A DNA stretch of 64,000 bases from Bacteroidetes bacterium HGW-Bacteroidetes-7 (GTDB lineage Bacteria; Bacteroidota; Bacteroidia; Bacteroidales; UBA932): positions 35,888 through 99,887 of the forward strand of contig PHDA01000006.1 in NCBI GenBank assembly GCA_002842465.1. The letters run 5' to 3'. Of the stretch, positions 28,895 to 38,578 are shown piece by piece (within the stretch, counting starts at the first letter, position 1; each line of letters begins with the position of its first letter). The notes beneath the pieces were generated by a model. That model had not been told where the DNA came from. It saw only the letters and a program-made list of their open reading frames with translations, and ran no database searches. The position numbers and the translations under genes are program-made.

Positions 28895-28902
28895 TATTTT
28901 TG
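28895..28902 (+). promoter_or_regulatory. Candidate -7 element for BamA/TamA-like gene
   Basis: TATTTTTG matches TAnnTTTG and lies about 17 bases before the ATG at 28920, so the leader would be very short. Confidence 0.5.
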
Positions 28903-28919
28903 TTGAAAATAAAGAGTTG

Positions 28920-31199
28920 ATGACCAGAAATTCACCTTCATATATTCTACCTTTTTTTATTTTAGCTCTTATTGTTGCATTATATTCATGCAGCACAGTC
29001 AGAGTAATACCTGAAGGCAGAAGTATGTTAAAAGAGAACAAAATCGTGATAGTTGACTCTAAAGTGGTGAACTCATCGGATTTAACCTCTTATCTAAGGC
29101 AACAGCCCAACAGCTCTTTTCTTTTCGGATGGAATCCATTTGTTGTACTTTATAATTGGAAAAACGGAAAAGATGGCGGATGGGACAAATTCGTTGAAAA
29201 GATAGGTCAGGCACCGGTTGTGCTTGATACTTTCCTTGTAGAAAAGAGCCGTGAGAACCTTGTAAACCGGCTTTCGGTACTTGGTTATTTTGATTCAAAG
29301 GTAACAGATACAATAACTACCATCGGAAAAAAGAGTAAAGTAAAATATTATGTATATCCAGGCAATAGTTTTGAAATCAAGGATATATCTTATCAGATAA
29401 AAGATACCATAATTGAAAAAATTGTTCAGAAACATATGTCGGCTTCATTGATTAAAAAGGGGATGAGATTATCTGAGCTGACACTTGAACAGGAGAGCGT
29501 AAGAATAACTACACTTTTGAGAGAGAGAGGCTATTACAATTTTACCAAAAATTATCTAGCATTTGAGGCTGATACCTTCAATAAAGCAGGCTATGCCGAT
29601 CTGTACGTAAAACTTGAAAACTATACAAGAAATGAAGTTCCCTCTGATGCCAGGAGCCATGAAACATTTAAGATAAGAGACATATCAATCTACCCTGACT
29701 ATGACCCAATGAGGCTTAAAGAGGATTCAATATCCTTATTCAATCTTATTGCTATCGATAGCTTAAAGATTTACTATAGAGATAAAAAGAGTATGCGTCC
29801 TCAGGTTCTCTCTAGAATGAACAGGCTTAATCCGGGAGACCTTTACAGTGAGAAAGATGCTACATCAACGTATGAACGTTTTGTCGCACTGCGCTATTAT
29901 TCAGGCGTAAACCTACAGTTTGACGAAGTTCCTGCATCAGAATCCACTGATGGAAGGGAGGTAGATTGCATAATCCGCCTCACACCGTCAAAAAGCCAGG
30001 GTTATAAACTAAATCTTGAGGCATCAAGCAACTCAAATAACCTACTTGGAGTCTCTCCTGCAATCTCATACTACCATAAAAATCTCTTTAGGGGAGGTGA
30101 GTGGCTAACGCTAGGCTTTATGGGTAATTTTCAGTTTAAGCTGAACGATCCTGTAAAATCATCAGAATTTGGTATTTCTGCAGGTATATCTCTTCCAAAA
30201 TTCTTTTTACTCGCTGACTCAATTTTCAAAACAAGTGTACCAAGAACGGATATCAATTTAGGATACAATTACCAGAACAGACCGGAGTTCACCAGAAATA
30301 TTATCTCTTTTAACTATGGTCACAGCTGGAGAGAGGGAGAGAGGCTGTTCTATATTTTCAATCCCATACAGCTGAATATTGTTAAGCTTTTCAATATGAA
30401 CCCGCAGTTTTATGAGAGTCTCATGGACCCATTTCTTAAAAGTTCATACAGAAACCACTTTGACCTTGGGTCTGGTGGCACAATTTACTATACCACTGAC
30501 GCCTCTGTTATTCCAAAAAAGACATTTTTCTATGTGCGCTGGACATCGGATGTTGCAGGAAATATGCTAAGTCTCTTTAATTCTACCTTTAACAAAGATA
30601 CAAGTGGTTCAAGAAAGGTGTGGAATACGCCTTATTCGCAATACATAAGAAGCGATCTTACTGTTGGTTATACATGGAGAATTGATAATAATAATGCTCT
30701 GGCAAGCAGGTTTAACATTGGTGCTGGTCATGCATACGGCAATTCAAAGGTGCTACCGTTTGAAAAGCTTTTTTATGCTGGCGGAGCAAACAGTTTAAGG
30801 GGATGGCAGGCCAGGTCGGTCGGCCCGGGTTCTGCACCTGTAGATACAACCTTTTCAATTCCCAATCAGACTGGCGATATAAAAATTGAGTTAAATGCCG
30901 AATACCGCTTTAATATGTTCTGGAATTTTGAAGGGGCTTTGTTTATTGATGCAGGTAATATATGGAACACCAGAGTCGAACCCGGAAAAGAGAGCGGACT
31001 TTTCAGAATGAAGGACTTTTATAAAAGCGTTGCAATAAACTGGGGAACCGGAATAAGGCTAAATCTTGATTTTCTTATTCTCCGCCTCGATTTGGGTATG
31101 GTTGCATACGATCCGTTAAAAACCAGCTGGATAGGGCCGAAAAACTGGTTTAAACGGGATACCTACGCACTACAGTTTGGTGTAGGATACCCGTTCTGA
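28920..31199 (+). CDS. BamA/TamA-family outer-membrane lipoprotein
   Basis: A 759-residue outer-membrane protein. The N-terminus has a lipobox (ALYSC, Cys near residue 24), so the protein is lipidated, which is common for Bacteroidota homologues. Two POTRA-like regions (VYPGNSFEIKDISYQI; ETFKIRDISIYPDY) precede a C-terminal beta-barrel of the surface-antigen family, with the conserved GGANSLRGW motif at about 620 and a terminal aromatic (VGYPF). It likely inserts or exports outer-membrane proteins, TamA-like rather than the essential BamA. The ATG at 28920 is preferred to the TTG at 28917. It ends 9 bases before the convergent CBM9-like gene. Confidence 0.85.
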   Translation: MTRNSPSYILPFFILALIVALYSCSTVRVIPEGRSMLKENKIVIVDSKVVNSSDLTSYLRQQPNSSFLFGWNPFVVLYNWKNGKDGGWDKFVEKIGQAPVVLDTFLVEKSRENLVNRLSVLGYFDSKVTDTITTIGKKSKVKYYVYPGNSFEIKDISYQIKDTIIEKIVQKHMSASLIKKGMRLSELTLEQESVRITTLLRERGYYNFTKNYLAFEADTFNKAGYADLYVKLENYTRNEVPSDARSHETFKIRDISIYPDYDPMRLKEDSISLFNLIAIDSLKIYYRDKKSMRPQVLSRMNRLNPGDLYSEKDATSTYERFVALRYYSGVNLQFDEVPASESTDGREVDCIIRLTPSKSQGYKLNLEASSNSNNLLGVSPAISYYHKNLFRGGEWLTLGFMGNFQFKLNDPVKSSEFGISAGISLPKFFLLADSIFKTSVPRTDINLGYNYQNRPEFTRNIISFNYGHSWREGERLFYIFNPIQLNIVKLFNMNPQFYESLMDPFLKSSYRNHFDLGSGGTIYYTTDASVIPKKTFFYVRWTSDVAGNMLSLFNSTFNKDTSGSRKVWNTPYSQYIRSDLTVGYTWRIDNNNALASRFNIGAGHAYGNSKVLPFEKLFYAGGANSLRGWQARSVGPGSAPVDTTFSIPNQTGDIKIELNAEYRFNMFWNFEGALFIDAGNIWNTRVEPGKESGLFRMKDFYKSVAINWGTGIRLNLDFLILRLDLGMVAYDPLKTSWIGPKNWFKRDTYALQFGVGYPF

Positions 31200-31208
31200 T
31201 TCTATTAT

Positions 31209-31961
31209 CTAATCTTCAAAATAAATATTCCCAAAAAATTGTGGAGTGTGAAAATTGGGTCTCTCGGTACCAATCGGGTTCCATGAAAGGTAATGCTTAA
31301 CAGGCAGTTCGTCGCCACACTTGTAAAAATTGGCCTTTACAACTCTACCTTTAAGTGGTTCAATGCTGCTTAGTGAGAATAAAGAGATAGGTAAAGCAAC
31401 GGTTAGAGTCCATTCAAAATCACCCTCTTTCACATCAAAACCCTCATTTCCAAGCGTAGATGCTCTCCTTATTTGTGAAGTTACCTCTTTACCGAATCTG
31501 GTTCTGTTTTGTCTGTCAGGACCACCTGCAAACGTTCCCACTCCTATACAGTTAAGTTCAAGATTGTAATAAATTGTATCTGTAGATGAGGGGATTAAAA
31601 AAAATTCAACAGCCGAATCTTTGTAAGGAGCCGAACCCTCGTCCTGTGTGTAAAAAGCTCTTATATATCTTTCTTTTACAACATATTGGAGATAAATTTC
31701 ATCTTTTGAATATGCAATTCTGAACTTTACCATCGGCTTTTCCGGAAATTCACTCCAGTTTACCTTGTCAATATTGTAAAAAGGAACATTAATGCTGTCG
31801 AGCATCTTTTCCACAAGTTTGATCGGTGGATTTTTGCAGGGAAATGAAATTTTCTTAACGGTAATCATCTTATTTTTAGTAAAAAAAGACTCCTTCTGAG
31901 TCTGACCGGAAAGTGTTCCGGCAGTCAAAAGGAGCCCTGTTATCAGAAGCTTTAAAAGCAT
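31209..31961 (-). CDS. Exported CBM9-like carbohydrate-binding protein
   Basis: A 250-residue exported protein; the signal peptide ends near residue 20 (TAGTLSGQ). The body fits a family 9 carbohydrate-binding-module-like beta-sandwich: WSEFPEKPMVKFRIAYSK, IYLQYVVKE, KDSAVEFFLIPS and the ending NFYKCGDELPVKHYLSWNP. It has no catalytic domain. It is the last gene of a run with the sugar MFS transporter (6-base gap) and the nagB-PIG-L fusion, so a role in sugar capture is likely. The bound sugar is unknown. Confidence 0.8.
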   Translation of the reverse strand: MLLKLLITGLLLTAGTLSGQTQKESFFTKNKMITVKKISFPCKNPPIKLVEKMLDSINVPFYNIDKVNWSEFPEKPMVKFRIAYSKDEIYLQYVVKERYIRAFYTQDEGSAPYKDSAVEFFLIPSSTDTIYYNLELNCIGVGTFAGGPDRQNRTRFGKEVTSQIRRASTLGNEGFDVKEGDFEWTLTVALPISLFSLSSIEPLKGRVVKANFYKCGDELPVKHYLSWNPIGTERPNFHTPQFFGNIYFED

Positions 31962-31967
31962 ATTTAA

Positions 31968-33179
31968 CTATTTTGAAACTGATGTTCTGATTTTATATCC
32001 CGAAACTCCGTAGTATAGAATATAGATGAAGATAGGGAGAGCAATCCAGTATGAATTTTGAGCTCCAACAACATCTTTTAAAAATCCGTAAGCAGTAGGA
32101 ATTATTGCACCACCTGCAATTGCCATTACCAGTAATGATGAACCGGTTTTTGTGAATTTGCCTAGATCTGCCATAGCCAGAGGCCAGATTGCAGGCCATA
32201 TAAGCGAACATCCGATTGCAATTAAGGCAATGAACCAGATTGACATAGCTGCCGGAGTAAGCACGACAAGCAGCGAACCTGCTATACCCAACACTGCACA
32301 TATCATTAAAGCATTCGCCTGACTCAGGTATTTAGGTATGAAAATAATACCGCAGATATACCCCAGAACCATTCCGATAGGGGAGATCCATGCATAGGAT
32401 GAAGCATTTGGCAATTCAAGCCATGTTGCATAATCGACAAGGGTTCCCAGAGCTACGGTTTCAACACCTACATACAAGAATAGAGCAAGTACACCAAGCA
32501 AAAGGTGAGGGAATTGCCAAATTGAGCTCTTTGAAGCTGCATAAGGCGACTCCTCGGCACTGTCCGGATCTTCACCCACAGCCTTAACCTCAGGTAGTGG
32601 TGCCATGAGTGAGATTACTCCCAGAAGCAGAAATACACCAATGATTATGTAAAATGGAAGGTATAGATCAGAAATCAATGTATCTGTTGTCTCTTTTCCT
32701 ATTACAAACGCAAGAAATACAGGGGCCACAGGCCATGCAAGCTTATTGCAAATACCCATTATTGATATTCTTCTTGCCGCACTTTCTATAGGGCCCAGAA
32801 TTGTAATATATGGATTAACAGATGCTTGAAGGAAGGTGTTTCCGATGCCGCTAACAAACGATGCTACAAGAAAAAGAGCAAAGCTTTCAAATTTTGCAGA
32901 TGGTATAAACAGAGCAAAGGCAATAGCAAAAAACAAAAATGATAATGCCATCGTTTTTTTATACCCAATTTTCCCTATCACCAGCGAGGCCGGATATCCG
33001 AAAATTATGAATGTTGAGAATGTTGCAGCAAGAATCAGATATGACATTCCTGAAGAGACCTCAAGCGTTTTACTTAATACGGGTATTAGAAATGAGTTTA
33101 TGCCCAGCGCAAATCCAATTGCAAAGAACATCATTCCGATAAAGGCTATCGGAATAGCAAAATTTCTTTTTTTATTCAT
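31968..33179 (-). CDS. Sugar transporter of the MFS (FucP/GlcP-like)
   Basis: A 403-residue integral membrane protein with about 12 hydrophobic segments. The MFS loop is seen in ASLVIGKIGYKKTMALSF, and FLQASVNPYITILGP matches the FucP/GlcP-type sugar:H+ symporters. The membrane half around SSIWQFPHLLLGVLALFLYVGV starts the second six-helix bundle. It lies between the nagB-PIG-L fusion (34 bases) and the CBM9-like gene (6 bases), which points to uptake of an N-acetylated or amino sugar. Confidence 0.88.
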   Translation of the reverse strand: MNKKRNFAIPIAFIGMMFFAIGFALGINSFLIPVLSKTLEVSSGMSYLILAATFSTFIIFGYPASLVIGKIGYKKTMALSFLFFAIAFALFIPSAKFESFALFLVASFVSGIGNTFLQASVNPYITILGPIESAARRISIMGICNKLAWPVAPVFLAFVIGKETTDTLISDLYLPFYIIIGVFLLLGVISLMAPLPEVKAVGEDPDSAEESPYAASKSSIWQFPHLLLGVLALFLYVGVETVALGTLVDYATWLELPNASSYAWISPIGMVLGYICGIIFIPKYLSQANALMICAVLGIAGSLLVVLTPAAMSIWFIALIAIGCSLIWPAIWPLAMADLGKFTKTGSSLLVMAIAGGAIIPTAYGFLKDVVGAQNSYWIALPIFIYILYYGVSGYKIRTSVSK

Positions 33180-33213
33180 TATTCAGCAGTTTTAGGTTAG
33201 GTTAAGTTTTCAA

Positions 33214-35112
33214 TTATACATTGTATCTTACAAAGAGCTCAATTGCCTGATATTCTGCCATTCCAAGCTTATCGAAGAGAACTGCAGTGTTGTGGTTTCT
33301 CTCCTCGGCCCTTTGCCAGAACTCTCTTTTGTCAGAACCCGGGAACAGAGGTCTGTCTTTTTGAGACTGGTGTTTAAAGATAGCCTCTCTCTTAATGTTT
33401 ACCTCCTCCGGGCTTAACGGAACTGCCATGTCTGCATCAGCAACATCCCACTCCTGCCAAGCACCTCTGTAGAGCCAAACTCTGCAATCCTTAATCCACT
33501 CTTCGTTTTTAAGCTCATTAAGAGCGGTAAGAATAGCCTGGAGACAAACCCTGTGAGTTCCGTGTGGGTCGCTCAAATCCCCGGCAGCATAAACCTGGTG
33601 AGGTTTAACGCTTTGAAGAAGATCCTTTACAATTTTAACATCCTCCGGGCCTATTGGGTTCTTCTTAACACCGCCTGTCTCATAGAAAGGCATATCAAGA
33701 AAATGAACTCTCTCTTCAGGAATTTGAAGATATCTGCAGGCAGCCTTAGCCTCTCCTCTCCGTATTGCTCCCTTTACATCCCTTATTTGGTCTGAATCAG
33801 GTTCTCCTGGATGTTTTACACTCAACTCCTTAAGGGCATCTTTATAAATATTGGAGCTTAAATCAGAGTCAAACCCGTAAATCTTTGAACTGTCACGAAT
33901 AAAGTCAAGGAATCTTATAGCATCGTGGTCAAAAACGGCAATATTACCGGAAACCTGATAGGCAAGATGCACCTCATGGCCATGTTCGGCAAGTCGTGCA
34001 AGAGTTCCTCCCATTGAGATAACGTCGTCATCAGGGTGCGGAGAAAAAATGATTGCCCTTTTAGGGAATGGAAAGGCCCTTTCGGGACGGGTTGAATCGT
34101 CAGCGTTGGGTTTTCCGCCCGGCCAACCGGTTATTGTATGCTGAAGATCGTTGAATGCCTTAATGTTGATTTTACTTGCAGGACCACGTTCTGTGATAAG
34201 GTCACTCATACCGTTGTCGTTATAGTCTCTGTCGGTGAGCTTTAGAATTGGTTTTTCTAGTTTTTTGCACAACCAGAATACTCCTTTTCTTGTAAGCTGC
34301 TCGTCCCATACGCAAGGCCCTGTCAGCCAAGGAGTTTTTATTCTGGTAAGTTCTGCAGCTGATGCATAATCAACCAGTACTTCCAGATTTTCATGCTTTT
34401 GAAGGTATGATGTTGGGTTTTGTTCGTTAATTGTGCCCTCAACAAGTTTTGCAATTGTTCCAGCTTTTCCTTCGCCCCAGGCAAGAAAGTAGATTTTCTT
34501 AGCCATAAGAATGGTCTCTATACCCATTGTCAGGGCATGAAACGGAACATATTCAACTCCGAAAAACTCAGAAGCTGCAGAGATGCGGGTATTGTGGTTA
34601 AGGGTGATTAGCCTGGTGCGTGAATTGTAGTGAGAACCCGGCTCGTTAAAGCCCATGTTTCCTATTACAAGCACATCTATACCGCCAAGGTTGTGAATTT
34701 TCTTCTCATAATCGATGCAGTAATCATGAATGTCTTCTTTTTTGACCTCACTGTCAAGACAATGTATGTTTTCGGAAGGGATTTCGATAAAATCAAGCAG
34801 ATACTCTTTTAGAAACCTATAATGGCTCTGAAGCTCCTTTTTATTCAACGGCCAGTACTCGTCAACACTAAAGATGTGAACATTTGAAAAGCTAACCTCC
34901 TTATTTTTGTTTAGTTTAGCCAACTCCTCATATACCTGAATTGCAGAAGATGCTGCACTTAGGCCTAAAACTGTATGTAAATTTTTGGCCTCTCTCTTTT
35001 TAATAGTCTCTGCAATGCTCTTAGCTACCTTTAAACAGGCGGCATCAGATTCTTCAAAGATATCAACAGGGATCTTCTCATACCTTTTTGTAAAATCTGT
35101 ATTTATAATCAT
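33214..35112 (-). CDS. nagB: Glucosamine-6-phosphate deaminase-like domain fused to PIG-L deacetylase
   Basis: A 632-residue two-domain protein. Residues about 1-270 are NagB-like: the catalytic Asp segment SVDEYWPL is intact, but the loop that in classical NagB reads GxGxDGHxAFNEP is shortened here to VIGNMGFNEPGSH, so the Asp and His of DGH are missing. Residues about 340-632 are a PIG-L/LmbE deacetylase with the metal site FSPHPDDDVIS and the third ligand His in SDPHGTHRV. The fusion is typical of Bacteroidota. It probably acts on N-acetylglucosamine or glucosamine phosphates; whether deaminase activity remains is open. It lies 30 bases after kdsA and before the MFS transporter. Confidence 0.85.
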   Translation of the reverse strand: MIINTDFTKRYEKIPVDIFEESDAACLKVAKSIAETIKKREAKNLHTVLGLSAASSAIQVYEELAKLNKNKEVSFSNVHIFSVDEYWPLNKKELQSHYRFLKEYLLDFIEIPSENIHCLDSEVKKEDIHDYCIDYEKKIHNLGGIDVLVIGNMGFNEPGSHYNSRTRLITLNHNTRISAASEFFGVEYVPFHALTMGIETILMAKKIYFLAWGEGKAGTIAKLVEGTINEQNPTSYLQKHENLEVLVDYASAAELTRIKTPWLTGPCVWDEQLTRKGVFWLCKKLEKPILKLTDRDYNDNGMSDLITERGPASKINIKAFNDLQHTITGWPGGKPNADDSTRPERAFPFPKRAIIFSPHPDDDVISMGGTLARLAEHGHEVHLAYQVSGNIAVFDHDAIRFLDFIRDSSKIYGFDSDLSSNIYKDALKELSVKHPGEPDSDQIRDVKGAIRRGEAKAACRYLQIPEERVHFLDMPFYETGGVKKNPIGPEDVKIVKDLLQSVKPHQVYAAGDLSDPHGTHRVCLQAILTALNELKNEEWIKDCRVWLYRGAWQEWDVADADMAVPLSPEEVNIKREAIFKHQSQKDRPLFPGSDKREFWQRAEERNHNTAVLFDKLGMAEYQAIELFVRYNV

Positions 35113-35142
35113 AATCGTTTATAATTTGAAAATTAAAGTAAT

Positions 35143-35934
35143 CTATTCTTTTAAAGCTTTTTGTATTTTTACAAGGGTCTTTAATAACTCCTCCATTTTA
35201 TCCAATTTAAGCATATTTGCACCATCTGAGAGTGCTTTGGAAGGGTCGGGGTGAGTCTCCATAAAGAGGCCATCAACTCCGGCTGCTATACCGGCTCTTG
35301 CTATCAGGGGAATGAGATCTGGTCTGCCACCCGTAACTCCAGATGGTTGATTGGGCTGCTGCAGGCTGTGAGTAACATCAAGCACAACAGGATAGCCAAA
35401 ACTCTGCATCTCGGGTATAGACCTGAAATCTACAATAAGATCGGAGTAACCAAACTGCGTACCTCTTTCTGTTAGCATTATATTGTTATTGCCCGCTTTA
35501 GATATTTTTTCTGCAGCAAACTTCATTGCACCGGGTGAGAGAAACTGCCCCTTTTTGATATTTACATATTTACCTGTTTTGGCAGCTGCCTCCAGAAGAT
35601 CTGTCTGTCTGCATAAAAAAGCCGGTATTTGCAAAATATCAACACCATAAGAGGCTGCAAGAGCAGCTTCGGCAGGGCTGTGAATATCTGTCACAATTGG
35701 AACCTTAAGGGTCTCCTTTACCTTTTGAAGAATCTCTAAACCCTTTTCGTCACCGAGGCCGGTGTAGGAATCTGCTTTCGATCTGTTAGCTTTCCTGTAA
35801 GATGCCTTGAAAATAAAGGGTATTGAAAGTGATTCAGTTATTGCCTTTAACCGGGTTGCCGTCTGAAGTGTAATTTCTTCATTTTCAACTACACAAGGGC
35901 CTGCTATTAGAAAAAAAATGTCCGTAAAAACCAT
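35143..35934 (-). CDS. kdsA: 3-deoxy-8-phosphooctulonate synthase (Kdo-8-P synthase)
   Basis: A 263-residue KdsA. The AGPCVVENEE N-terminal signature, KASYRKANRSKADSYTGLG, the TDIHSPAEA segment, LTERGTQFGYSDLIVDFR and the MFMETHPDPSKALSDG-type C-terminal loop are present. It condenses PEP and arabinose-5-phosphate to Kdo-8-phosphate for lipopolysaccharide. Its -7 box (35942-35949) ends only 8 bases before the start codon and no later ATG fits the family start, so the mRNA may be leaderless. It precedes nagB by 30 bases and follows rarA by 26 bases. Confidence 0.95.
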   Translation of the reverse strand: MVFTDIFFLIAGPCVVENEEITLQTATRLKAITESLSIPFIFKASYRKANRSKADSYTGLGDEKGLEILQKVKETLKVPIVTDIHSPAEAALAASYGVDILQIPAFLCRQTDLLEAAAKTGKYVNIKKGQFLSPGAMKFAAEKISKAGNNNIMLTERGTQFGYSDLIVDFRSIPEMQSFGYPVVLDVTHSLQQPNQPSGVTGGRPDLIPLIARAGIAAGVDGLFMETHPDPSKALSDGANMLKLDKMEELLKTLVKIQKALKE

Positions 35935-35941
35935 AGTGGTG

Positions 35942-35949
35942 CAAAATTA
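35942..35949 (-). promoter_or_regulatory. Candidate -7 element for kdsA
   Basis: The minus strand reads TAATTTTG, an exact TAnnTTTG match, directly in front of the kdsA start codon at 35934. Confidence 0.5.
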
Positions 35950-35960
35950 GATAAAAAGTG

Positions 35961-37250
35961 TCAAATATTGTATTTTTTCCAGAGTGATTGTAACCTTTTT
36001 TTAATCTCTGCCTCTTTTGTATTGGATCCTGGCTGATAAAAGTTTGAAACTGAAAGGTTATCGGGCAAAAACTGCTGTTCTACGAAATTACCGGGGTAGG
36101 AGTGAGCATATTTGTAATCGTCGCCATAGCCAAGCTCTTTCATCAGTTTGGTAGGGGCGTTACGAAGATGGAGCGGTACGGGCAGATCGCCGCTCTTTTC
36201 AACCTCGGCAAGTGCGGCATCTATTGCCATATAGGCGGAGTTGCTCTTTGGAGATGTTGCCAGATAAATGGCAGCTTCAGATAGAATAATGCGGGATTCG
36301 GGCATTCCAATCTTATGAACGGCATCAAAACATGCCTGAGCAATAAGCAGGGCATTGGGATTTGCAAGACCGACATCTTCAGATGCAAGAATTATCATTC
36401 TGCGGGCAATAAAGAGGGGATCTTCGCCTCCGGCAAGCATCCTCGCCATCCAGTAAACAGCTGCATCGGGGTCAGAACCCCTTATGCTTTTGATAAATGC
36501 AGAGATTATATCGTAATGCTGCTCTCCATTCTTATCATAAATGGCAATATTTTCCTGCAGAACCTTTGTAACATTCTCGTTACTAATGATTATACTCTTA
36601 TTTTCACCAGAATTTGATGCTATCAGATCAATTATGTTGAGCAATTTTCTTGCATCGCCACCAGAAAATCTAAAGAGGGCCTCTTTCTCCTTTAAAACGA
36701 CCTTTCTTGACTTAAGAATCGGGTCAGTTGTGATTGCTCTTTGAAGTAGCTTGTCTAAATCTTTTACTTCTAAGCTCTTAAGGATGTAGACCTGACAACG
36801 GGAGAGCAGGGGAGTTATAACCTCAAAAGAGGGGTTTTCGGTAGTAGCACCTATTAAAACAAGTGTACCATCCTCAACTGCTCCTAAAAGGGCATCCTGC
36901 TGAGTCTTACTAAAGCGGTGAATCTCGTCAATAAAGAGAATTGGCCTTGCTTTGGCAAAAATGGAATTTGAACGTGATTTATTTATAATCTCTCTAAGAT
37001 CTTTAACTCCGGAGCTGATTGCCGACAAAATATGAAAGGGACGCTCAAGTTGATTTGCAATAATTCTTGCCAATGTTGTTTTACCTACACCAGGAGGACC
37101 CCAAAGAATGAAAGAGGAGATATTTCCTGACTCGATCATTTTCCTGAGCACAGATCCCTCACCAACCAAATGTTCCTGACCGGCGTACTCTTCAAGAGAC
37201 TTTGGTCTCATTCTCTCGGGGAGGGGTCTTGCATCAGGGCTATTTAACAT
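35961..37250 (-). CDS. rarA: Replication-associated recombination protein RarA (MgsA)
   Basis: A 429-residue AAA+ ATPase. It shows the RarA start (RPKSLEEYAGQEHLVG), Walker A GPPGVGKTTLAR, Walker B FIDEIHRFSKTQQD, sensor 1 GATTENPSFEV and the C-terminal RarA domain with GGEDPLFIARRMIILASEDVG. It acts at stalled replication forks in the cytoplasm. It follows the outer-surface protein gene by 13 bases and precedes kdsA by 26 bases. Confidence 0.95.
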   Translation of the reverse strand: MLNSPDARPLPERMRPKSLEEYAGQEHLVGEGSVLRKMIESGNISSFILWGPPGVGKTTLARIIANQLERPFHILSAISSGVKDLREIINKSRSNSIFAKARPILFIDEIHRFSKTQQDALLGAVEDGTLVLIGATTENPSFEVITPLLSRCQVYILKSLEVKDLDKLLQRAITTDPILKSRKVVLKEKEALFRFSGGDARKLLNIIDLIASNSGENKSIIISNENVTKVLQENIAIYDKNGEQHYDIISAFIKSIRGSDPDAAVYWMARMLAGGEDPLFIARRMIILASEDVGLANPNALLIAQACFDAVHKIGMPESRIILSEAAIYLATSPKSNSAYMAIDAALAEVEKSGDLPVPLHLRNAPTKLMKELGYGDDYKYAHSYPGNFVEQQFLPDNLSVSNFYQPGSNTKEAEIKKRLQSLWKKYNI

Positions 37251-37263
37251 AATATAAATTGTA

Positions 37264-38502
37264 TTAATTATCTCGTTTTCTAAGCTGTCTGATTATCCGA
37301 GCAATAACATTCTCTATAGATTGATCAGGCTCAATGATGTTATAATCCTCCCAGAAGTTCTCATCGGTAAAATCATACACCTTTGCCGACATTATATCGC
37401 GGGAACGTACTCTGTTTTCGGGATCAATCCGGCGTTCTAAATGTGACATGTCGGTCACTGCAATTTCTGAACCAATCGTATAAATACTGCGGAACCATTT
37501 TTTATCCCACTTTGCATTAAACTTTACTTCTGTCCTTGAGTAGTCAAAATGCCACAGACCTGCAACCTCTTTGTAGTTGACCAGGTAATTTGCACTAATA
37601 ACATCCATCTTTAGTGTTGGCGGCTTTTTACGAATAAAATATGAATTTGCCTGAGGCCTGCCCTCTACGTTCATTGCAAACTCAACCCTGCCCACAGCAA
37701 GTGATTCTGATTCAATGTAAATCTTGCCCCTGAAATATACATCAGGAAGATTTTCATTTTCATTAAAATTAATCACATAGAAGAATTTATTGTCTATTGT
37801 AACAGGTTCTGCCATAGTGAACGTATAGATCTTATCCAGAAGCACAAGGTCTGTTCCCAGGAAAAGGTCTTTCATAATGTCCAGGCTAAGAGCCGAATTG
37901 GGGCCTCCTTGGTATTTAACCAACAGAGTATCAATGCGGTTCATATCATAACTGCCTCGGGCCTTGTAGATACCAATCTGATCAGCCCTGTAGCTGTTGT
38001 ATGGGGCCTTGTTAATATCAAGAACAGCCTCATTTATTGAGACATAGTTACTACCCTTTCTTATCATTTCTCTGTAAAAGGCTGTCATCTGCATAGATTT
38101 GGCTGTATAGTTCTCCCCTACCCTTGCGAATGCCATTTTTACGATGGATGTGGCATCCTGAGGACGCACAGTTATTGGCTTTAAAGTCATAACAGACTGT
38201 TCCATTGAGATTAACAACTCGCCTCGTTGAAAATCCTTTACAGAAAATCTTCTGGATTTATACCCAAGATATGAGATTTGGACCGTATCTGCAGTGACGT
38301 GTGCCGGAATTTTAAGTACAAATACACCCTCTGAGTTGGTCACATTACTAATATTGGTAGATAGCAGCTGAATTGAGGCAAAGCTAAGGGCCCGTCTTGT
38401 AGAGGCATCCTGAACCTTACCCGTTATAGAATTGAACTCCTGACCTATGCTCACTCCCGTGAGCATAATCATTGAAATGAGCGTTAACAAAATCTTTTTC
38501 AT
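37264..38502 (-). CDS. Exported protein with carboxypeptidase-regulatory-like domain
   Basis: A 412-residue exported protein with a signal peptide ending near residue 20 (GVSIGQ). The first domain (residues about 25-105) is a CarboxypepD_reg-like fold (ITGKVQDASTRRALSFASI, DTVQISYLGYKSR), as found at the N-terminus of TonB-dependent transporters. The rest is a beta-rich domain seen in Bacteroidota outer-membrane proteins of unknown function (LDINKAPYNSYRADQIGIYK, YVINFNENENLPDVYFRGK). No barrel or catalytic motif is clear. It is divergent from rlmD, with a candidate -7 box TAAATTCG at 38528-38535, and followed by rarA after 13 bases. A specific function cannot be named. Confidence 0.72.
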   Translation of the reverse strand: MKKILLTLISMIMLTGVSIGQEFNSITGKVQDASTRRALSFASIQLLSTNISNVTNSEGVFVLKIPAHVTADTVQISYLGYKSRRFSVKDFQRGELLISMEQSVMTLKPITVRPQDATSIVKMAFARVGENYTAKSMQMTAFYREMIRKGSNYVSINEAVLDINKAPYNSYRADQIGIYKARGSYDMNRIDTLLVKYQGGPNSALSLDIMKDLFLGTDLVLLDKIYTFTMAEPVTIDNKFFYVINFNENENLPDVYFRGKIYIESESLAVGRVEFAMNVEGRPQANSYFIRKKPPTLKMDVISANYLVNYKEVAGLWHFDYSRTEVKFNAKWDKKWFRSIYTIGSEIAVTDMSHLERRIDPENRVRSRDIMSAKVYDFTDENFWEDYNIIEPDQSIENVIARIIRQLRKRDN

Positions 38503-38527
38503 AACCGTTTTTGTTATGGTTTACTTG

Positions 38528-38535
38528 CGAATTTA
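38528..38535 (-). promoter_or_regulatory. Candidate -7 element for the carboxypeptidase-regulatory-like gene
   Basis: The minus strand reads TAAATTCG, a TAnnTTYG match about 25 bases before the start codon. Confidence 0.4.
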
Positions 38536-38578
38536 CTATTTTTATACTATTATATAAACGATTGAGGTTAAAAAAGGT

